Part shown: positions 17,464 through 27,766 of the stretch, one piece after another | Layout of the letters: each line of letters begins with the position of its first letter | Numbering within the stretch: position 1 is the first letter of the stretch | Assembly (NCBI RefSeq): GCF_011764585.1 | Contig: NZ_AP022853.1 | Location: 665,501-729,500 of the forward strand | Length of the DNA stretch: 64,000 bases | Source: Sulfurimicrobium lacus | Lineage (GTDB): Bacteria > Pseudomonadota > Gammaproteobacteria > Burkholderiales > Sulfuricellaceae | Reading direction: 5' to 3' | The notes under the pieces: generated by a model | The model's input: only the letters and a program-made list of their open reading frames with translations | Database searches by the model: none | What the model was told of the DNA's origin: nothing | Position numbers and translations under genes: made by a program

Positions 17464-17955
17464 ATGATGAACCGCCTTAATGCATTCTTCAAAAGTCTGC
17501 TCCTGATCGAACTGCTCAAGGGCATGGCCCTGACCGGACGTTATCTGTTCGCGCGCAAGATCACGGTGCAGTTCCCGGAGGAACGTACTCCCATGTCGCC
17601 GCGCTTCCGCGGCCTGCATGCGCTGCGCCGTTATCCCAACGGCGAAGAGCGCTGCATCGCCTGTAAATTGTGCGAGGCGGTATGCCCGGCGCTGGCGATC
17701 ACCATCGACATGGAAGAACGCGCCGACGGTACGCGCCGTACCACGCGCTACGACATCGACCTGACCAAATGCATTTTCTGCGGTTTTTGCGAAGAGTCCT
17801 GCCCGGTCGACTCTATCGTGGAAACGCGAATTTTCGATTACCACGGTGAAAAACGCGGCGATCTGAACTACAACAAGGCCATGCTGCTGGCCGTGGGCGA
17901 CAAGCATGAAGAACAGATTGCCCGCGACAAGGCTGCAGATGCCCCATACCGTTAA
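17464..17955 (+). CDS. nuoI: NADH-quinone oxidoreductase subunit I
   Basis: A 163-residue 8Fe-8S ferredoxin-like subunit with clusters N6a and N6b. The two binding motifs are [12 protein letters not shown] (about 61-72) and [12 protein letters not shown] (about 100-111). The amphipathic N-terminus attaches to the membrane arm. A tandem ATG at 17464 and 17467 leaves the exact start open by one residue. Confidence 0.98.
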   Translation: MMNRLNAFFKSLLLIELLKGMALTGRYLFARKITVQFPEERTPMSPRFRGLHALRRYPNGEERCIACKLCEAVCPALAITIDMEERADGTRRTTRYDIDLTKCIFCGFCEESCPVDSIVETRIFDYHGEKRGDLNYNKAMLLAVGDKHEEQIARDKAADAPYR

Positions 17956-17990
17956 TCAAGCAGCGCTAGTCATTTGACAGGATTCGGTTA

Positions 17991-18641
17991 ATGAATTTTG
18001 AAACAATAATATTTTATCTCTTTGCGGCGATCCTGGTGTTTGCCGCAGCACGCGTGGTGACCGCGCGTAACCCGGTGCATTCCGCCCTGTTTCTGGTGCT
18101 GGCTTTTTTTACCGCTGCCGCCCTGTGGATTACGCTGGAGGCTGAGTTCCTGGCAATCACGCTGGTGCTGGTGTACGTGGGTGCTGTGATGGTGTTGTTC
18201 CTGTTCGTGGTGATGATGCTCGATATCAACTACGACCTGCTACGCGAAGGTTTCTGGGAGAATTTTCCCTACGCGCTGACGGTGGCGATATTGATGGGCG
18301 CGGAAATGGTACTGGTACTGGCCGGACGCAATTTCTGGGCGAACGGCAACGGCGGCATGCCGAACGCGCATGGCGCGGGTTATAGCAATATCAAGGAATT
18401 GGGCCGCCTGATTTATACCGACTACGTCTACCCGTTCGAGATCGCCTCGGTCATTTTGCTGGTGGCGATCGTTGCGGCCATCGCGCTTACGCTGCGCCAC
18501 CGCAAAGATACCAAATATCAGGACCCGGCCGCACAGATCGCGGTGCGTCGTAACGATCGTTTGCGCATCATCGCGGTTTCGTCGGATAACAAGTTGAAAC
18601 AACAGGCGGCAGAAGACAGCCCGTCGGCAGAGCAACCTTGA
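17991..18641 (+). CDS. nuoJ: NADH-quinone oxidoreductase subunit J
   Basis: A 216-residue membrane subunit with five helices in the first 165 residues, including the conserved [24 protein letters not shown] region with the pi-bulge helix TM3. The last 45 residues form a charged soluble tail. It belongs to the proton-pumping arm. Confidence 0.97.
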   Translation: MNFETIIFYLFAAILVFAAARVVTARNPVHSALFLVLAFFTAAALWITLEAEFLAITLVLVYVGAVMVLFLFVVMMLDINYDLLREGFWENFPYALTVAILMGAEMVLVLAGRNFWANGNGGMPNAHGAGYSNIKELGRLIYTDYVYPFEIASVILLVAIVAAIALTLRHRKDTKYQDPAAQIAVRRNDRLRIIAVSSDNKLKQQAAEDSPSAEQP

Positions 18642-18651
18642 GGAGCCACTG

Positions 18652-18957
18652 GTGCTGACACTTTCTCATTATCTGGTTCTGGGCGCGATCCTGTTCGCCA
18701 TCAGCGTGCTGGGGATTTTTCTCAACCGCAAGAACGTCATTGTCATTCTTATGGCGATCGAGTTGATGCTCCTGGCGGTGAACATGAATTTCGTGGCGTT
18801 TTCCCATTATCTCCACGATACGGCGGGGCAGATTTTCGTCTTCTTCATTCTCACCGTGGCCGCGGCCGAAGCTGCGATCGGTCTGGCTATTCTGGTGGTG
18901 CTGTTCCGCAATCTGAGCACGATCAACGTGCAAGACCTGGATCACTTAAAGGGATAA
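18652..18957 (+). CDS. nuoK: NADH-quinone oxidoreductase subunit K
   Basis: A 101-residue three-helix MrpC-like subunit starting at GTG 18652 after aggagcc. The two membrane glutamates needed for proton transfer are in [10 protein letters not shown] (E36 region) and [10 protein letters not shown] (E72 region). Length and sequence are standard. Confidence 0.98.
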   Translation: MLTLSHYLVLGAILFAISVLGIFLNRKNVIVILMAIELMLLAVNMNFVAFSHYLHDTAGQIFVFFILTVAAAEAAIGLAILVVLFRNLSTINVQDLDHLKG

Positions 18958-18992
18958 CAGTCGGTATCACGCGTCGATGACTGAAAAACAAC

Positions 18993-20984
18993 ATGACTGA
19001 AATGCAAAAACTCTATCTGCTCGTGCCACTCGCCCCGTTGGCTGGCGCCTTGATTGCAGGCTTGTTCGGCTGGCTGATCGGACGCGTCCTTTCACACTGG
19101 ATCACGATCATCGGTGTGGCGATATCTTTTGTCGCGTCGGTCCTGATCTTCCAGGACGTGATGGCGGGACACGTATTCAACGGCAGCGTCTACACCTGGC
19201 TGACCTCCGGCGAAACGCGTTTCGAGGTGGGTTTCCTGATCGACCGGCTGTCGGCTTTAATGATGGTGGTGGTGACTTTCGTTTCGCTCATGGTGCATAT
19301 CTACACCATCGGCTACATGGCGGAAGACCCGGGTTACCAGCGTTTCTTCAGCTACATATCGCTGTTCACCTTCTCCATGCTGATGCTGGTGATGAGCAAC
19401 AACTTCCTCCAGCTGTTTTTCGGCTGGGAGGCCGTGGGCCTGGTTTCCTACCTGCTGATCGGTTTCTGGTTCACCCGGCCGACGGCGATTTACGCCAATC
19501 TCAAGGCTTTTCTGGTCAACCGGGTGGGCGATTTCGGCTTCCTCCTTGGCATCGGCATGGTACTGGCTTACTTCGGCACGCTGGATTACGCCGCCGTGTT
19601 TTCCATGGCGCCGGAATTGGCTGGCATGAAGGTAGCCCTGTTGCAGGGGCAAGAGTGGCAGCTGATGTCGGTTATCTGCATCCTGCTGTTTATCGGCGCC
19701 ATGGGCAAGTCGGCGCAGTTTCCGCTGCATGTCTGGCTGCCTGACTCGATGGAAGGCCCGACACCGATCTCCGCACTGATCCACGCCGCAACCATGGTGA
19801 CCGCCGGCATCTTCATGGTGGCGCGCATGTCTCCGCTGTTCGAGCTGTCCGAGACCGCGCTGTCCTTCGTTATCGTGATCGGCTCCATCACCGCGCTGTT
19901 CATGGCGCTGGTTGCCATCGTGCAGACCGACATCAAGCGCGTGGTGGCATACTCCACCCTGTCGCAGCTGGGCTACATGACCGTGGCGCTGGGCGCCTCC
20001 GCTTATTCAGCGGCGATATTCCACCTCATGACCCACGCCTTCTTCAAGGCGGTGCTGTTCCTCGGCGCCGGCTCGGTCATCATCGCCATGCACCACCAGC
20101 AAGACATGCGTTACATGGGCGGGCTGCGCAAGTACATGCCGATCACCTACCTGACCATGCTGATCGGCGCGCTTGCCAACGCCGGTCTGCCGCCGTTTGC
20201 CGGTTTCTTCTCCAAGGACTCGATTATCGAGGCGGTCGGCCTGTCGACCATTCCTGGAGCAGGCTTCGCCTACCTGGCGATTCTCGCCGGTGTGTTCGTC
20301 GGCGGTTTCTACTCTTTCCGCCTGGTGTTCTACACTTTCCACGGCGAGGAACGTTTCCGCCATGCGCCTACTGACGAACATGGCCACCACGACGATCACG
20401 GCCACCACGGGCCTGCCGTGCCGCACGAGTCGCCGTGGGTGGTCACCGTACCCTTGCTGTTGCTGGCGATTCCGTCCGTGGCTGCCGGCTGGCTGATCGG
20501 GCCGATGCTGTTCGGCGGCTACTTCGGCGATGCCATTTTCATCTCGCACGACCATCATGCCTTGGCGCACATGGCCGAAGAGTTTCATGGTATCGGCGCG
20601 ATGATGCTGCATTCTCTGACCACCCTGCCTTTCTGGCTTGCCGCAGGTGGCGCGGGAACGGCCTGGTTCCTGTATATCCGCCGTCCGGAGCTGCCCGCGG
20701 TGATCAAGGCGAAATTCAGCCTGATTTCCACCATCCTGGAGAAGAAATACGGTTTCGACGCTTTCAACGACTTTTTCTTCGCCGGCGGTGCGCGCCTGGT
20801 CGGTCGCAGCTTGTGGCGCGGCGGCGACGTATGGCTGATCGACGGCCTGTTCGTGAATGGCACCGCACGGCTGATCGGCTGGGCCTCCGCGCTGGTCCGT
20901 CATGTGCAGTCCGGTTATATTTACCATTATGCGTTCGCCATGATCATCGGCGTGTTCCTGATGATCTCGCTGTTCGTGAGATGA
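18993..20984 (+). CDS. nuoL: NADH-quinone oxidoreductase subunit L
   Basis: The 663-residue antiporter-like subunit has some 16 helices and a long lateral C-terminal helix. The core motif FFGWEAVGLVSYLLIGFW contains the key Glu, and PLHVWLPDSMEGPTPISALIHAATMV is the second signature. A His- and Asp-rich loop (DEHGHHDDHGHHG, about residues 461-473) separates two membrane helices; such loops vary in betaproteobacterial NuoL. The start is ATG 18993, 35 bp after nuoK. Confidence 0.98.
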   Translation: MTEMQKLYLLVPLAPLAGALIAGLFGWLIGRVLSHWITIIGVAISFVASVLIFQDVMAGHVFNGSVYTWLTSGETRFEVGFLIDRLSALMMVVVTFVSLMVHIYTIGYMAEDPGYQRFFSYISLFTFSMLMLVMSNNFLQLFFGWEAVGLVSYLLIGFWFTRPTAIYANLKAFLVNRVGDFGFLLGIGMVLAYFGTLDYAAVFSMAPELAGMKVALLQGQEWQLMSVICILLFIGAMGKSAQFPLHVWLPDSMEGPTPISALIHAATMVTAGIFMVARMSPLFELSETALSFVIVIGSITALFMALVAIVQTDIKRVVAYSTLSQLGYMTVALGASAYSAAIFHLMTHAFFKAVLFLGAGSVIIAMHHQQDMRYMGGLRKYMPITYLTMLIGALANAGLPPFAGFFSKDSIIEAVGLSTIPGAGFAYLAILAGVFVGGFYSFRLVFYTFHGEERFRHAPTDEHGHHDDHGHHGPAVPHESPWVVTVPLLLLAIPSVAAGWLIGPMLFGGYFGDAIFISHDHHALAHMAEEFHGIGAMMLHSLTTLPFWLAAGGAGTAWFLYIRRPELPAVIKAKFSLISTILEKKYGFDAFNDFFFAGGARLVGRSLWRGGDVWLIDGLFVNGTARLIGWASALVRHVQSGYIYHYAFAMIIGVFLMISLFVR

Positions 20985-21011
20985 TGAGCTACAGAGCAAT
21001 TTAGGGAAGTT

Positions 21012-22496
21012 ATGAGCGAAGGTTCGACATTGTTAAGCTGGGTTATCTGGTTGCCGATCGTGGCAGGTCTGTTGGTGCTCGCCACGGGCAGCGATCGCAA
21101 CGCACCCATTGCCCGCATCATTGCGCTGATAGGCGCGCTGGCCGGTTTTGTTATCAGTATCCCCTTGTATACCGGCTTCAACCGGTTGACCAGCGACATG
21201 CAATTCGTCGAGTACAAGTCCTGGATTCCGGCATTCAATATCCACTACCACCTCGGTGTGGACGGCATCTCGATGCTGTTCATCCTGCTCACCAGTTTCA
21301 CCACGCTGCTGGTGGTGATCGCGGGCTGGAAGGTCATCGAGAAGAATGTCGCGCAATACATGGCAGCTTTCCTCATCATGTCCGGTTTGATGAACGGCGT
21401 GTTTGCCGCGCTCGACGCGATCCTGTTCTACGTGTTCTGGGAAGCGATGCTGATCCCGATGTTCATCGCCATCGGCGTGTGGGGCGGCCCGAACCGGGTT
21501 TATGCCGCGGTCAAGTTCTTTCTCTACACCCTGACCGGCTCCCTGCTGATGCTGGTTGCGCTGATCTACCTGTTCAACAAGTCGGGCGGCAGCTTCAGCA
21601 TTCTCGATTACCACCGCCTGCCGCTCGGTATCGAAGCGCAAATCCTGATTTTCTTTGCTTTTTTTACCGCTTTCGCTGTCAAGGTACCGATGTGGCCGGT
21701 TCATACCTGGTTGCCGGATGCTCACGTGGAAGCGCCCACCGGCGGTTCCGTGGTGCTGGCGGCAATCATGCTGAAAGTCGGCGCCTACGGATTTCTGCGT
21801 TTCTCCCTGCCCATCGTGCCCGATGCCAGCCATGCCCTGTCCGGCTTCATGATTACGCTGTCCCTGATCGCAGTGGTTTATATCGGGCTGGTGGCGCTGG
21901 CGCAGAGCGACATGAAGAAGCTCATTGCCTACTCATCCATTTCCCATATGGGCTTTGTGACTCTGGGCCTGTTCATCTTCAATGAACTGGGCATGGAGGG
22001 CGCCCTGGTGCAGATGGTTTCGCACGGCTTCATTGCCGGTGCGATGTTCCTCTGCGTGGGGGTGATGTACGACCGCATGCATACGCGCAATATTGCCGAT
22101 TACGGCGGTGTGGCCAACAAAATGCCGATATTCGCGGCTTTCTTCATGCTCTTCGCCATGGCTAATTCCGGTTTGCCGGGTACCAGCGGCTTCGTTGGCG
22201 AGTTCATGGTGATCCTGGGCGCCATCAAGGTCAACTTCTGGTATGGATTCCTGGCGGCGACCACCCTGATTTTTGGCGCGGCCTATACGCTGTGGATGTA
22301 CAAGCGTGTAGTGTTCGGCGCCGTGGCCAATTCCCATGTAGAGCACCTGACCGACATCGGCAGCCGCGAATTCCTGGTGCTGGCGCTTCTGGCGGTGGCC
22401 GTGCTGGGTATGGGTCTGTATCCCTTGCCCTTTACCGAAGTGATGCATGCTTCGGTCAACAATCTGCTCACTCACGTGGCGCAAAGCAAGCTGTAA
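21012..22496 (+). CDS. nuoM: NADH-quinone oxidoreductase subunit M
   Basis: A 494-residue MrpD-like antiporter subunit with about 14 helices. The segments FYVFWEAMLIPMFIAIGVWGG (key Glu near residue 144), PVHTWLPDAHVEAPTGGSV and SDMKKLIAYSSISHMGF are hallmark sequences. It follows nuoL by 27 bp, with aagtt just before the ATG. Confidence 0.98.
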   Translation: MSEGSTLLSWVIWLPIVAGLLVLATGSDRNAPIARIIALIGALAGFVISIPLYTGFNRLTSDMQFVEYKSWIPAFNIHYHLGVDGISMLFILLTSFTTLLVVIAGWKVIEKNVAQYMAAFLIMSGLMNGVFAALDAILFYVFWEAMLIPMFIAIGVWGGPNRVYAAVKFFLYTLTGSLLMLVALIYLFNKSGGSFSILDYHRLPLGIEAQILIFFAFFTAFAVKVPMWPVHTWLPDAHVEAPTGGSVVLAAIMLKVGAYGFLRFSLPIVPDASHALSGFMITLSLIAVVYIGLVALAQSDMKKLIAYSSISHMGFVTLGLFIFNELGMEGALVQMVSHGFIAGAMFLCVGVMYDRMHTRNIADYGGVANKMPIFAAFFMLFAMANSGLPGTSGFVGEFMVILGAIKVNFWYGFLAATTLIFGAAYTLWMYKRVVFGAVANSHVEHLTDIGSREFLVLALLAVAVLGMGLYPLPFTEVMHASVNNLLTHVAQSKL

Positions 22497-22527
22497 GCGC
22501 GAAGCAAGCTATTAAAGAGAGAATGCA

Positions 22528-23976
22528 ATGATCGTTGCCATGCCCAACCTGACCCCCGCCCAGCCGGAAATCTTCGTGCTGGCGATGGTTTCGTTGATTC
22601 TAATCGTCGACCTGTTCCTGTCTGCCAAGAACCGGTTCATTACTTATGCCCTGACCCAGCTGACATTGCTCGGTGCGGCCTGGATCACGGTTTCCACGCA
22701 TACTTCCGTGCCATCCTACACTTTCAGCAACATGTTCGTGGACGACGCCATGAGCGACGTGCTCAAGCTGATGAGCTATATCGCTGTCTCCGTGGTGCTG
22801 GTTTATTCGCGCAGCTATATCTACCTGCGCGGCATGTTCCGTGGCGAATTCTTTGCCCTGGCGCTGTTTGCCTTGCTGGGTATGATGGTGATGATTTCCG
22901 CCAATCACTTCCTGGTGCTTTACATGGGGCTGGAACTGATGTCCTTGAGCCTTTACGCCATGGTTGCGCTGAATCGCGATTCTGCCTTGGCGACAGAGGC
23001 AGCCATGAAGTATTTCGTGCTGGGCGCACTGGCTTCCGGCTTGCTGCTGTATGGCATGTCCATGCTCTATGGCGCGACCGGCAGCCTGAACGTCAACCAG
23101 GTGGCGACCGTGATTCAGCATACCAGCGGCAACCATGTGGTGCTGACCTTCGGACTGGTGTTCATCGTCGCCGGCCTGGCATTCAAGCTTGGCGTAGTGC
23201 CGTTCCACATGTGGATTCCGGACGTTTACCAGGGCGCGCCGACCGCGGTGACGCTGTTTATCGGTTCCGCTCCGAAGATCGCCGCGTTTGCCTTCGTCAT
23301 GCGTCTGCTGGTTGAAGGCCTGCATGGTCTGGTGCAAGACTGGCAGGGCATGCTGATCATCATGTCCCTGCTCTCCATGGCGATCGGTAATGTGATCGCC
23401 ATCGCCCAGACCAACATCAAGCGCATGCTGGCGTATTCGACCATTTCCCACATGGGCTTCCTGTTGCTCGGGATACTATCCGGCACGCTGGACGGTTACA
23501 GTTCGTCCATGTTTTACGTCCTGGTCTATGTGCTGATGAGCATGGGCGGTTTCGGCATGATCATGCTGCTTTCACGCAAAGGTTTCGAAGCGGAAAACCT
23601 CGACGATTTCAAGGGGCTTAATCAACGTAGCCCCTGGTACGCTTTCGTGATGCTGCTGCTGATGTTTTCCATGGCAGGCGTGCCGCCGACGGTCGGATTC
23701 TACGCCAAGCTGTCGGTGCTTCAGGCTGCCCTGCAGGCAGGATTCGTCTGGGTGGTGGTGGCCGCCGTGCTGTTCTCGGTGATCGGCGCGTTCTACTACC
23801 TGCGCATCATTAAACTGATGTATTTCGATGCGCCGCTGGATGATACGCCGCTCAAGCCCGAAGGCGACATGGCCATGCTCATGAGCAGCAACGGATTCGC
23901 CGTACTGGCCCTTGGCCTCCTACCGCAGCCGCTGATGGCGCTGTGTGCCTATGCGATCCAGCGCTCCCTGCTGTGA
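22528..23976 (+). CDS. nuoN: NADH-quinone oxidoreductase subunit N
   Basis: The last classical complex I gene of the operon encodes a 482-residue antiporter-like membrane subunit. [17 protein letters not shown] (with the conserved Glu), [18 protein letters not shown] and [18 protein letters not shown] are present. Either ATG 22528 or ATG 22540 could be the start; the first follows aaagagag. Its stop overlaps the DUF2818 gene. Confidence 0.97.
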   Translation: MIVAMPNLTPAQPEIFVLAMVSLILIVDLFLSAKNRFITYALTQLTLLGAAWITVSTHTSVPSYTFSNMFVDDAMSDVLKLMSYIAVSVVLVYSRSYIYLRGMFRGEFFALALFALLGMMVMISANHFLVLYMGLELMSLSLYAMVALNRDSALATEAAMKYFVLGALASGLLLYGMSMLYGATGSLNVNQVATVIQHTSGNHVVLTFGLVFIVAGLAFKLGVVPFHMWIPDVYQGAPTAVTLFIGSAPKIAAFAFVMRLLVEGLHGLVQDWQGMLIIMSLLSMAIGNVIAIAQTNIKRMLAYSTISHMGFLLLGILSGTLDGYSSSMFYVLVYVLMSMGGFGMIMLLSRKGFEAENLDDFKGLNQRSPWYAFVMLLLMFSMAGVPPTVGFYAKLSVLQAALQAGFVWVVVAAVLFSVIGAFYYLRIIKLMYFDAPLDDTPLKPEGDMAMLMSSNGFAVLALGLLPQPLMALCAYAIQRSLL

Positions 23977-24266
23977 CGCCCGGAACCACGATACTTCTGC
24001 TCCTTACCCTGACTGCGGCGAACCTGCCGTTCCTGGCCGATCGCCTGCTGTTCGTCATTCCGCTCGGCCGTGGTAAACATTTCGGCTGGCACTTGCTGGA
24101 ACTGGTCATTCTCTACTTCGTGGTGGGCGGGGCGAGCATGATGCTCGAAACGCAACTGGGACCGCGCCATGCGCAGGGCTGGGAGTTCTACGCTGTCACA
24201 GGCTGCCTGTTCCTGGTGTTCGCCTTCCCCGGATTCGCCTACCGCTACCTGTGGCGGCAACGCTAA
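23973..24266 (+). CDS. DUF2818 family membrane protein
   Basis: GTG 23973 overlaps the nuoN stop (GTGA) and gives 97 residues with three hydrophobic helices (about 6-20, 34-52 and 70-90). The motif [23 protein letters not shown] and [21 protein letters not shown] are typical of DUF2818. This family follows nuoN in most betaproteobacteria, so a link to complex I is likely, though its role is unproven. No strong terminator is visible in the 51 bp that follow. Confidence 0.9.
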   Translation: MTPGTTILLLLTLTAANLPFLADRLLFVIPLGRGKHFGWHLLELVILYFVVGGASMMLETQLGPRHAQGWEFYAVTGCLFLVFAFPGFAYRYLWRQR

Positions 24267-24317
24267 GAAGCGTTTCCCTGTCTGATCGCCTGCAGCGCAA
24301 GAACATCAAAAACTGAA

Positions 24318-24890
24318 ATGGCAGCCGACGACCTCACCGAGACACCGCTTTCTTCCCGCAGCGTTTACCGCGGCGGCTTGTTGCATGTAATGGAAGACCG
24401 TGTCGAGCTGCCTAATGGCCGCCAGGCGACGCGCGAATACATCCTGCATCCTGGCGCCGTGGTGGTCATTCCCCTGTTGGCAAGCGGCGAAGTCGTCCTG
24501 GAACGCCAGTTTCGCTACCCGTTGCGGCGCGATATGGTCGAATTGCCGGCCGGCAAGATCGATCCGGGCGAGCCGCCGCTGGTCTGCGGGCAGCGTGAAC
24601 TGCTGGAGGAAACCGGCTATGTCGCGCAGAAATGGCGCTTCGTCGCGACCATCCATCCCTGCATCGGCTATTCCGACGAAACCATGAGCCTGTATCTGGC
24701 CGAGGAACTGACACCCGGGGCCCACAACCGCGATGGCGACGAGTTCCTGGAAATATTCACCCTCCCGCTGGCGGAGGCGCTTGAATGGGTGCGTGACGGC
24801 CGGATTACCGATGTAAAAACGGTGATTGGTCTGTTCTGGGCGGAGAAAATTTCTCAGGGCTGGCAGCCGCCAGAATGTGCATCCCCGTAA
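24318..24890 (+). CDS. NUDIX hydrolase, ADP-ribose pyrophosphatase type
   Basis: The 190-residue product contains a perfect NUDIX box at residues 79-101, starting GKIDPGE and ending RELLEETGY. The preceding VERQFRYPLRRDMVELPAG segment, with Glu before PAGK, is typical of ADP-ribose and ADP-sugar pyrophosphatases. It would cleave ADP-ribose to AMP and ribose 5-phosphate in the cytosol. The exact substrate is inferred. It lies between the nuo operon and the MCE transporter genes, 58 bp before the latter. Confidence 0.9.
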   Translation: MAADDLTETPLSSRSVYRGGLLHVMEDRVELPNGRQATREYILHPGAVVVIPLLASGEVVLERQFRYPLRRDMVELPAGKIDPGEPPLVCGQRELLEETGYVAQKWRFVATIHPCIGYSDETMSLYLAEELTPGAHNRDGDEFLEIFTLPLAEALEWVRDGRITDVKTVIGLFWAEKISQGWQPPECASP

Positions 24891-24947
24891 AACGCTTAGC
24901 CCCTTCTTTTGCTTGATCTTTGACCGCCGTGTGCGCAGAATCAGCCC

Positions 24948-26072
24948 ATGACCGAAACCCAAGTCCAAACCTGCATCGCTTCCGTCGCCGGAGAGAATAC
25001 GGTGCGCTGTCGCGGACTCTGGGTAATGCCTTACATCAATGAAGTGCAACGCGTCCTGGCGGAATTGACCTGGCCGGCGGGAGAGAGCGTGACCATCGAC
25101 TGCGCCCAGGTGGAAAGGATGGATACCGCCGGCGCCTGGTTGCTGTATCGCACGCGGCACACGCTGGAACGTGCTGGGAAGACGCTTACGCTGGTCGGGT
25201 TGAAGCCTGAATTTTCCGCACTCCTCGCCATGGTCGAAGCGCGCGGTGCCGAGGCATCTGTAGTCACTCCCCCGGCCTTCGGCTGGCTCGAACAGCTGGG
25301 ACACAATTTTATCGGCCACCTGCGCCAGGCCAACGGCATGCTGGCGTTCATCGGCGAGGCGGCCATTGCAGCGCTACGGCTCCTTGCCCAGCCTGGCCGC
25401 TTTCGGCCGCGTCCATTGCTCTACAACATTCAGGAGGCGGGCTTCAAGGCCATGCCGATCGTCGGCCTGCTGTCGTTCCTGATGGGGGTGGTCGTTTCTT
25501 ACCAGGGCGCTGAGCAGCTGGCGCGCTACGGCGCGAGCATTTTCGTCGCCGACCTGGTCGGGTTGTCCATGTTGCGCGAAATGGCGCCGCTGCTTACCGC
25601 CATCATCGTGGCGGGGCGCTCGGGGTCGGCGTACACGGCCCAGATCGGCACCATGAAGGTGACCGAGGAAATCGATGCCATGCGTACCATCGGCATCGCG
25701 CCTATGGACTTTCTGGTGTTGCCCAAGATTTTTGCCTTAATGGTGGCAGTGCCGTTGTTGACGGTGTACGCCGATGCCATGGGCGTGCTCGGCGGCATGG
25801 TGATGGCCAAAAGCCTGTTGGGCATCAGCTTCGGGGAATTCGTCGATCGGCTCGACGAAGCCGTCAGCCTGTCTTCCTACCTCGTCGGTATCGGCAAGGC
25901 GCTGGTGTTTGCGACGATAGTCGGCCTGGTGGGCTGCTTCCAGGGATTCCAGGTAAGCGGCAGCGCCGACAGCGTCGGCCAGCAGACAACCGTCAGCGTG
26001 GTGCAGGCGATCTTTCTGGTGATCGTCGTGGATGCGGTGTTTTCCGTGCTTTTCAGCTGGCTGAACATCTGA
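24948..26072 (+). CDS. MlaE-type ABC permease with an N-terminal STAS domain
   Basis: A 374-residue fusion: residues about 1-100 form a STAS domain (VTIDCAQVERMDTAGAWLL) like MlaB, and residues about 115-374 form the MlaE permease with five or six helices (PIVGLLSFLMGVVVSYQGAEQL; REMAPLLTAIIVAGRSGSAYTAQIGTMKVTEEIDAM). Such permeases work with MCE proteins to move phospholipids or other lipids across the periplasm. The last base overlaps the ATPase start (ATGATGG region), showing a tight operon. The transported lipid is not known. Confidence 0.93.
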   Translation: MTETQVQTCIASVAGENTVRCRGLWVMPYINEVQRVLAELTWPAGESVTIDCAQVERMDTAGAWLLYRTRHTLERAGKTLTLVGLKPEFSALLAMVEARGAEASVVTPPAFGWLEQLGHNFIGHLRQANGMLAFIGEAAIAALRLLAQPGRFRPRPLLYNIQEAGFKAMPIVGLLSFLMGVVVSYQGAEQLARYGASIFVADLVGLSMLREMAPLLTAIIVAGRSGSAYTAQIGTMKVTEEIDAMRTIGIAPMDFLVLPKIFALMVAVPLLTVYADAMGVLGGMVMAKSLLGISFGEFVDRLDEAVSLSSYLVGIGKALVFATIVGLVGCFQGFQVSGSADSVGQQTTVSVVQAIFLVIVVDAVFSVLFSWLNI

Positions 26073-26851
26073 TGGCGAATGACCCCATCGTCGAGGTGAG
26101 CAACATCTATACGCGTTTCGGCGCTGCCGTGGTGCACGAGAATGTCAGCCTCAGCGTGCAGCGAGGCGAGATTTTCGCGCTGGCTGGCGGCAGCGGTTGC
26201 GGCAAATCCACGCTGCTGCGCGAAATCATCGCGTTGCAGCCGCCCATCTCCGGTTCGATCAAGGTGTTCGGCCAGGAAGTGCTGGGCCTGGACGATGAAG
26301 CGGCACTGCCGCTGCGCCGCCGCTGGGGTGTAATGTTCGAGCGCGGGGCGTTGTTCAGTTCTCTTACGGTGCTTGAGAATGTCGCCTTGCCGCTGCGCGA
26401 GCACACCGATCTGGAGCGTGGCCTGATCGATGAAATCGCCGCGCTGAAAATCGCGCTCACCGGTCTGCCGTCCAGCGCCGGCGCGAAGTTTCCTAACGAG
26501 CTTTCCGGCGGCATGCGCAAACGCGCCGCGCTGGCGCGTGCTCTGGCGCTCGAGCCTGAGCTGGTATTCCTCGACGAACCCACCGCCGGGCTTGACCCGT
26601 TAAGTGCCAGCGGCTTCGACAAACTTGTGAAAAACTTGAAAGAATCGCTCGGCTTGACCATCATGATGGTCACGCATGACCTCGACCTGCTGTGGCAGGT
26701 CGCGGACAGGGTGGCGGTACTGGGCGAAAACCGGGTGCTGGGCATCGGCACCATGGACGAGTTGTCGCAGGCAGAGCACCCCATCATCCGGGAATATTTT
26801 TATGGCACGCGCGGCCGCGCCGCACGGGAACAGACGTGGAAACAAAAGTAA
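26072..26851 (+). CDS. MlaF-type ABC transporter ATP-binding protein
   Basis: The 259-residue ATPase has Walker A GGSGCGKST (39-47), signature LSGGMRKRAALARAL (about 147-161), Walker B ELVFLDEPTAGLDP and H-loop MVTHDLDLL. It energises the adjacent MlaE permease. The C-terminal end (EREYFYGTRGRAA type) matches MlaF-like proteins. It overlaps the MCE gene start by 16 bp. Confidence 0.95.
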   Translation: MANDPIVEVSNIYTRFGAAVVHENVSLSVQRGEIFALAGGSGCGKSTLLREIIALQPPISGSIKVFGQEVLGLDDEAALPLRRRWGVMFERGALFSSLTVLENVALPLREHTDLERGLIDEIAALKIALTGLPSSAGAKFPNELSGGMRKRAALARALALEPELVFLDEPTAGLDPLSASGFDKLVKNLKESLGLTIMMVTHDLDLLWQVADRVAVLGENRVLGIGTMDELSQAEHPIIREYFYGTRGRAAREQTWKQK

Positions 26852-27756
26852 ACTACACCATCGTTGGGCTGTTTGTGGTCCTGCTCTTCACGGCACTGGT
26901 GGCGGGCATTCTATGGCTTAGCGGCAGCGCCGAATACCGCAAGACATACGACATCTACTTGGCTTATATGAACGAATCGGTCTCCGGACTCAACCTCAAT
27001 GCCCCGGTCAAATACCGCGGCGTCGAGGTGGGCCGGGTGAAAAAGATTTCCCTCGATCGGGGCGAGCGGGTGCGCCTTGAATTGCAGATCGAACGCGGTA
27101 CGCCGATCAAGGAGAACACCATAGCCGTGCTGCGGGTGCAGGGCCTGACCGGGATTGCCCAGGTCGAACTCGCCGGCAACAATCGCGATGCGCCGCCACT
27201 GCAGGCAAAGCCCGGCGAAGAGTACCCGGTGATCAGAACTGGTCCGTCCCTGCTGACGCGCATGGATACGGCAGTGACCGACTTGCTCTCCAGTCTCAAC
27301 CGCGTTTCCAACAGCATCAACGGCGTCCTCGACTCGGAGAACAGGCGCAATTTCAAGAAACTGGTGGCCGACTTGGCAATGCTTTCCGATACCCTGGCGG
27401 CGCGCAAGGGTTCTATCGACACCACTTTGCAGGGGATGGCGCGCACTGCGGACAACACGGCCAAGGCCAGCGCCGAGCTGCCGCGTCTGATGGAGCGCAT
27501 GGCGAAGAGTGCGGAGGCGCTGGAAAAAATGGCGGACAATGCTTCGCGCGCCAGCGCATCGGTGCGCAAAACCATGGGCGGCGTGGATGGCGGCGTGATC
27601 CAGCTAACGGACAGGGTAGTGCCGGAGCTGGACCAGACTCTGAGGGAAATGCGAGAGCTGAGTGCCTCGTTCAAGCGTCTAAGCGAGGAAGTGGGACGCA
27701 ATCCGAATATGCTGTTGCTGGGCAAGCAGCCTGCCGCGCCCGGACCGGGGGAATAG
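26836..27756 (+). CDS. MCE (MlaD) family lipid-binding protein
   Basis: GTG 26836 gives 306 residues starting METKVNYTIVGLF. One N-terminal membrane helix (about 8-28) is followed by the MCE domain (SVSGLNLNAPVKYRGVEVGRV, about 47-67) and a long helical C-terminal part that resembles a coiled coil. It would sit in the inner membrane with the MCE ring facing the periplasm. Longer starts fall inside the ATPase gene and are rejected. It is single-domain, unlike PqiB. Confidence 0.9.
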   Translation: METKVNYTIVGLFVVLLFTALVAGILWLSGSAEYRKTYDIYLAYMNESVSGLNLNAPVKYRGVEVGRVKKISLDRGERVRLELQIERGTPIKENTIAVLRVQGLTGIAQVELAGNNRDAPPLQAKPGEEYPVIRTGPSLLTRMDTAVTDLLSSLNRVSNSINGVLDSENRRNFKKLVADLAMLSDTLAARKGSIDTTLQGMARTADNTAKASAELPRLMERMAKSAEALEKMADNASRASASVRKTMGGVDGGVIQLTDRVVPELDQTLREMRELSASFKRLSEEVGRNPNMLLLGKQPAAPGPGE

Positions 27757-27766
27757 GGGAGTGCGA

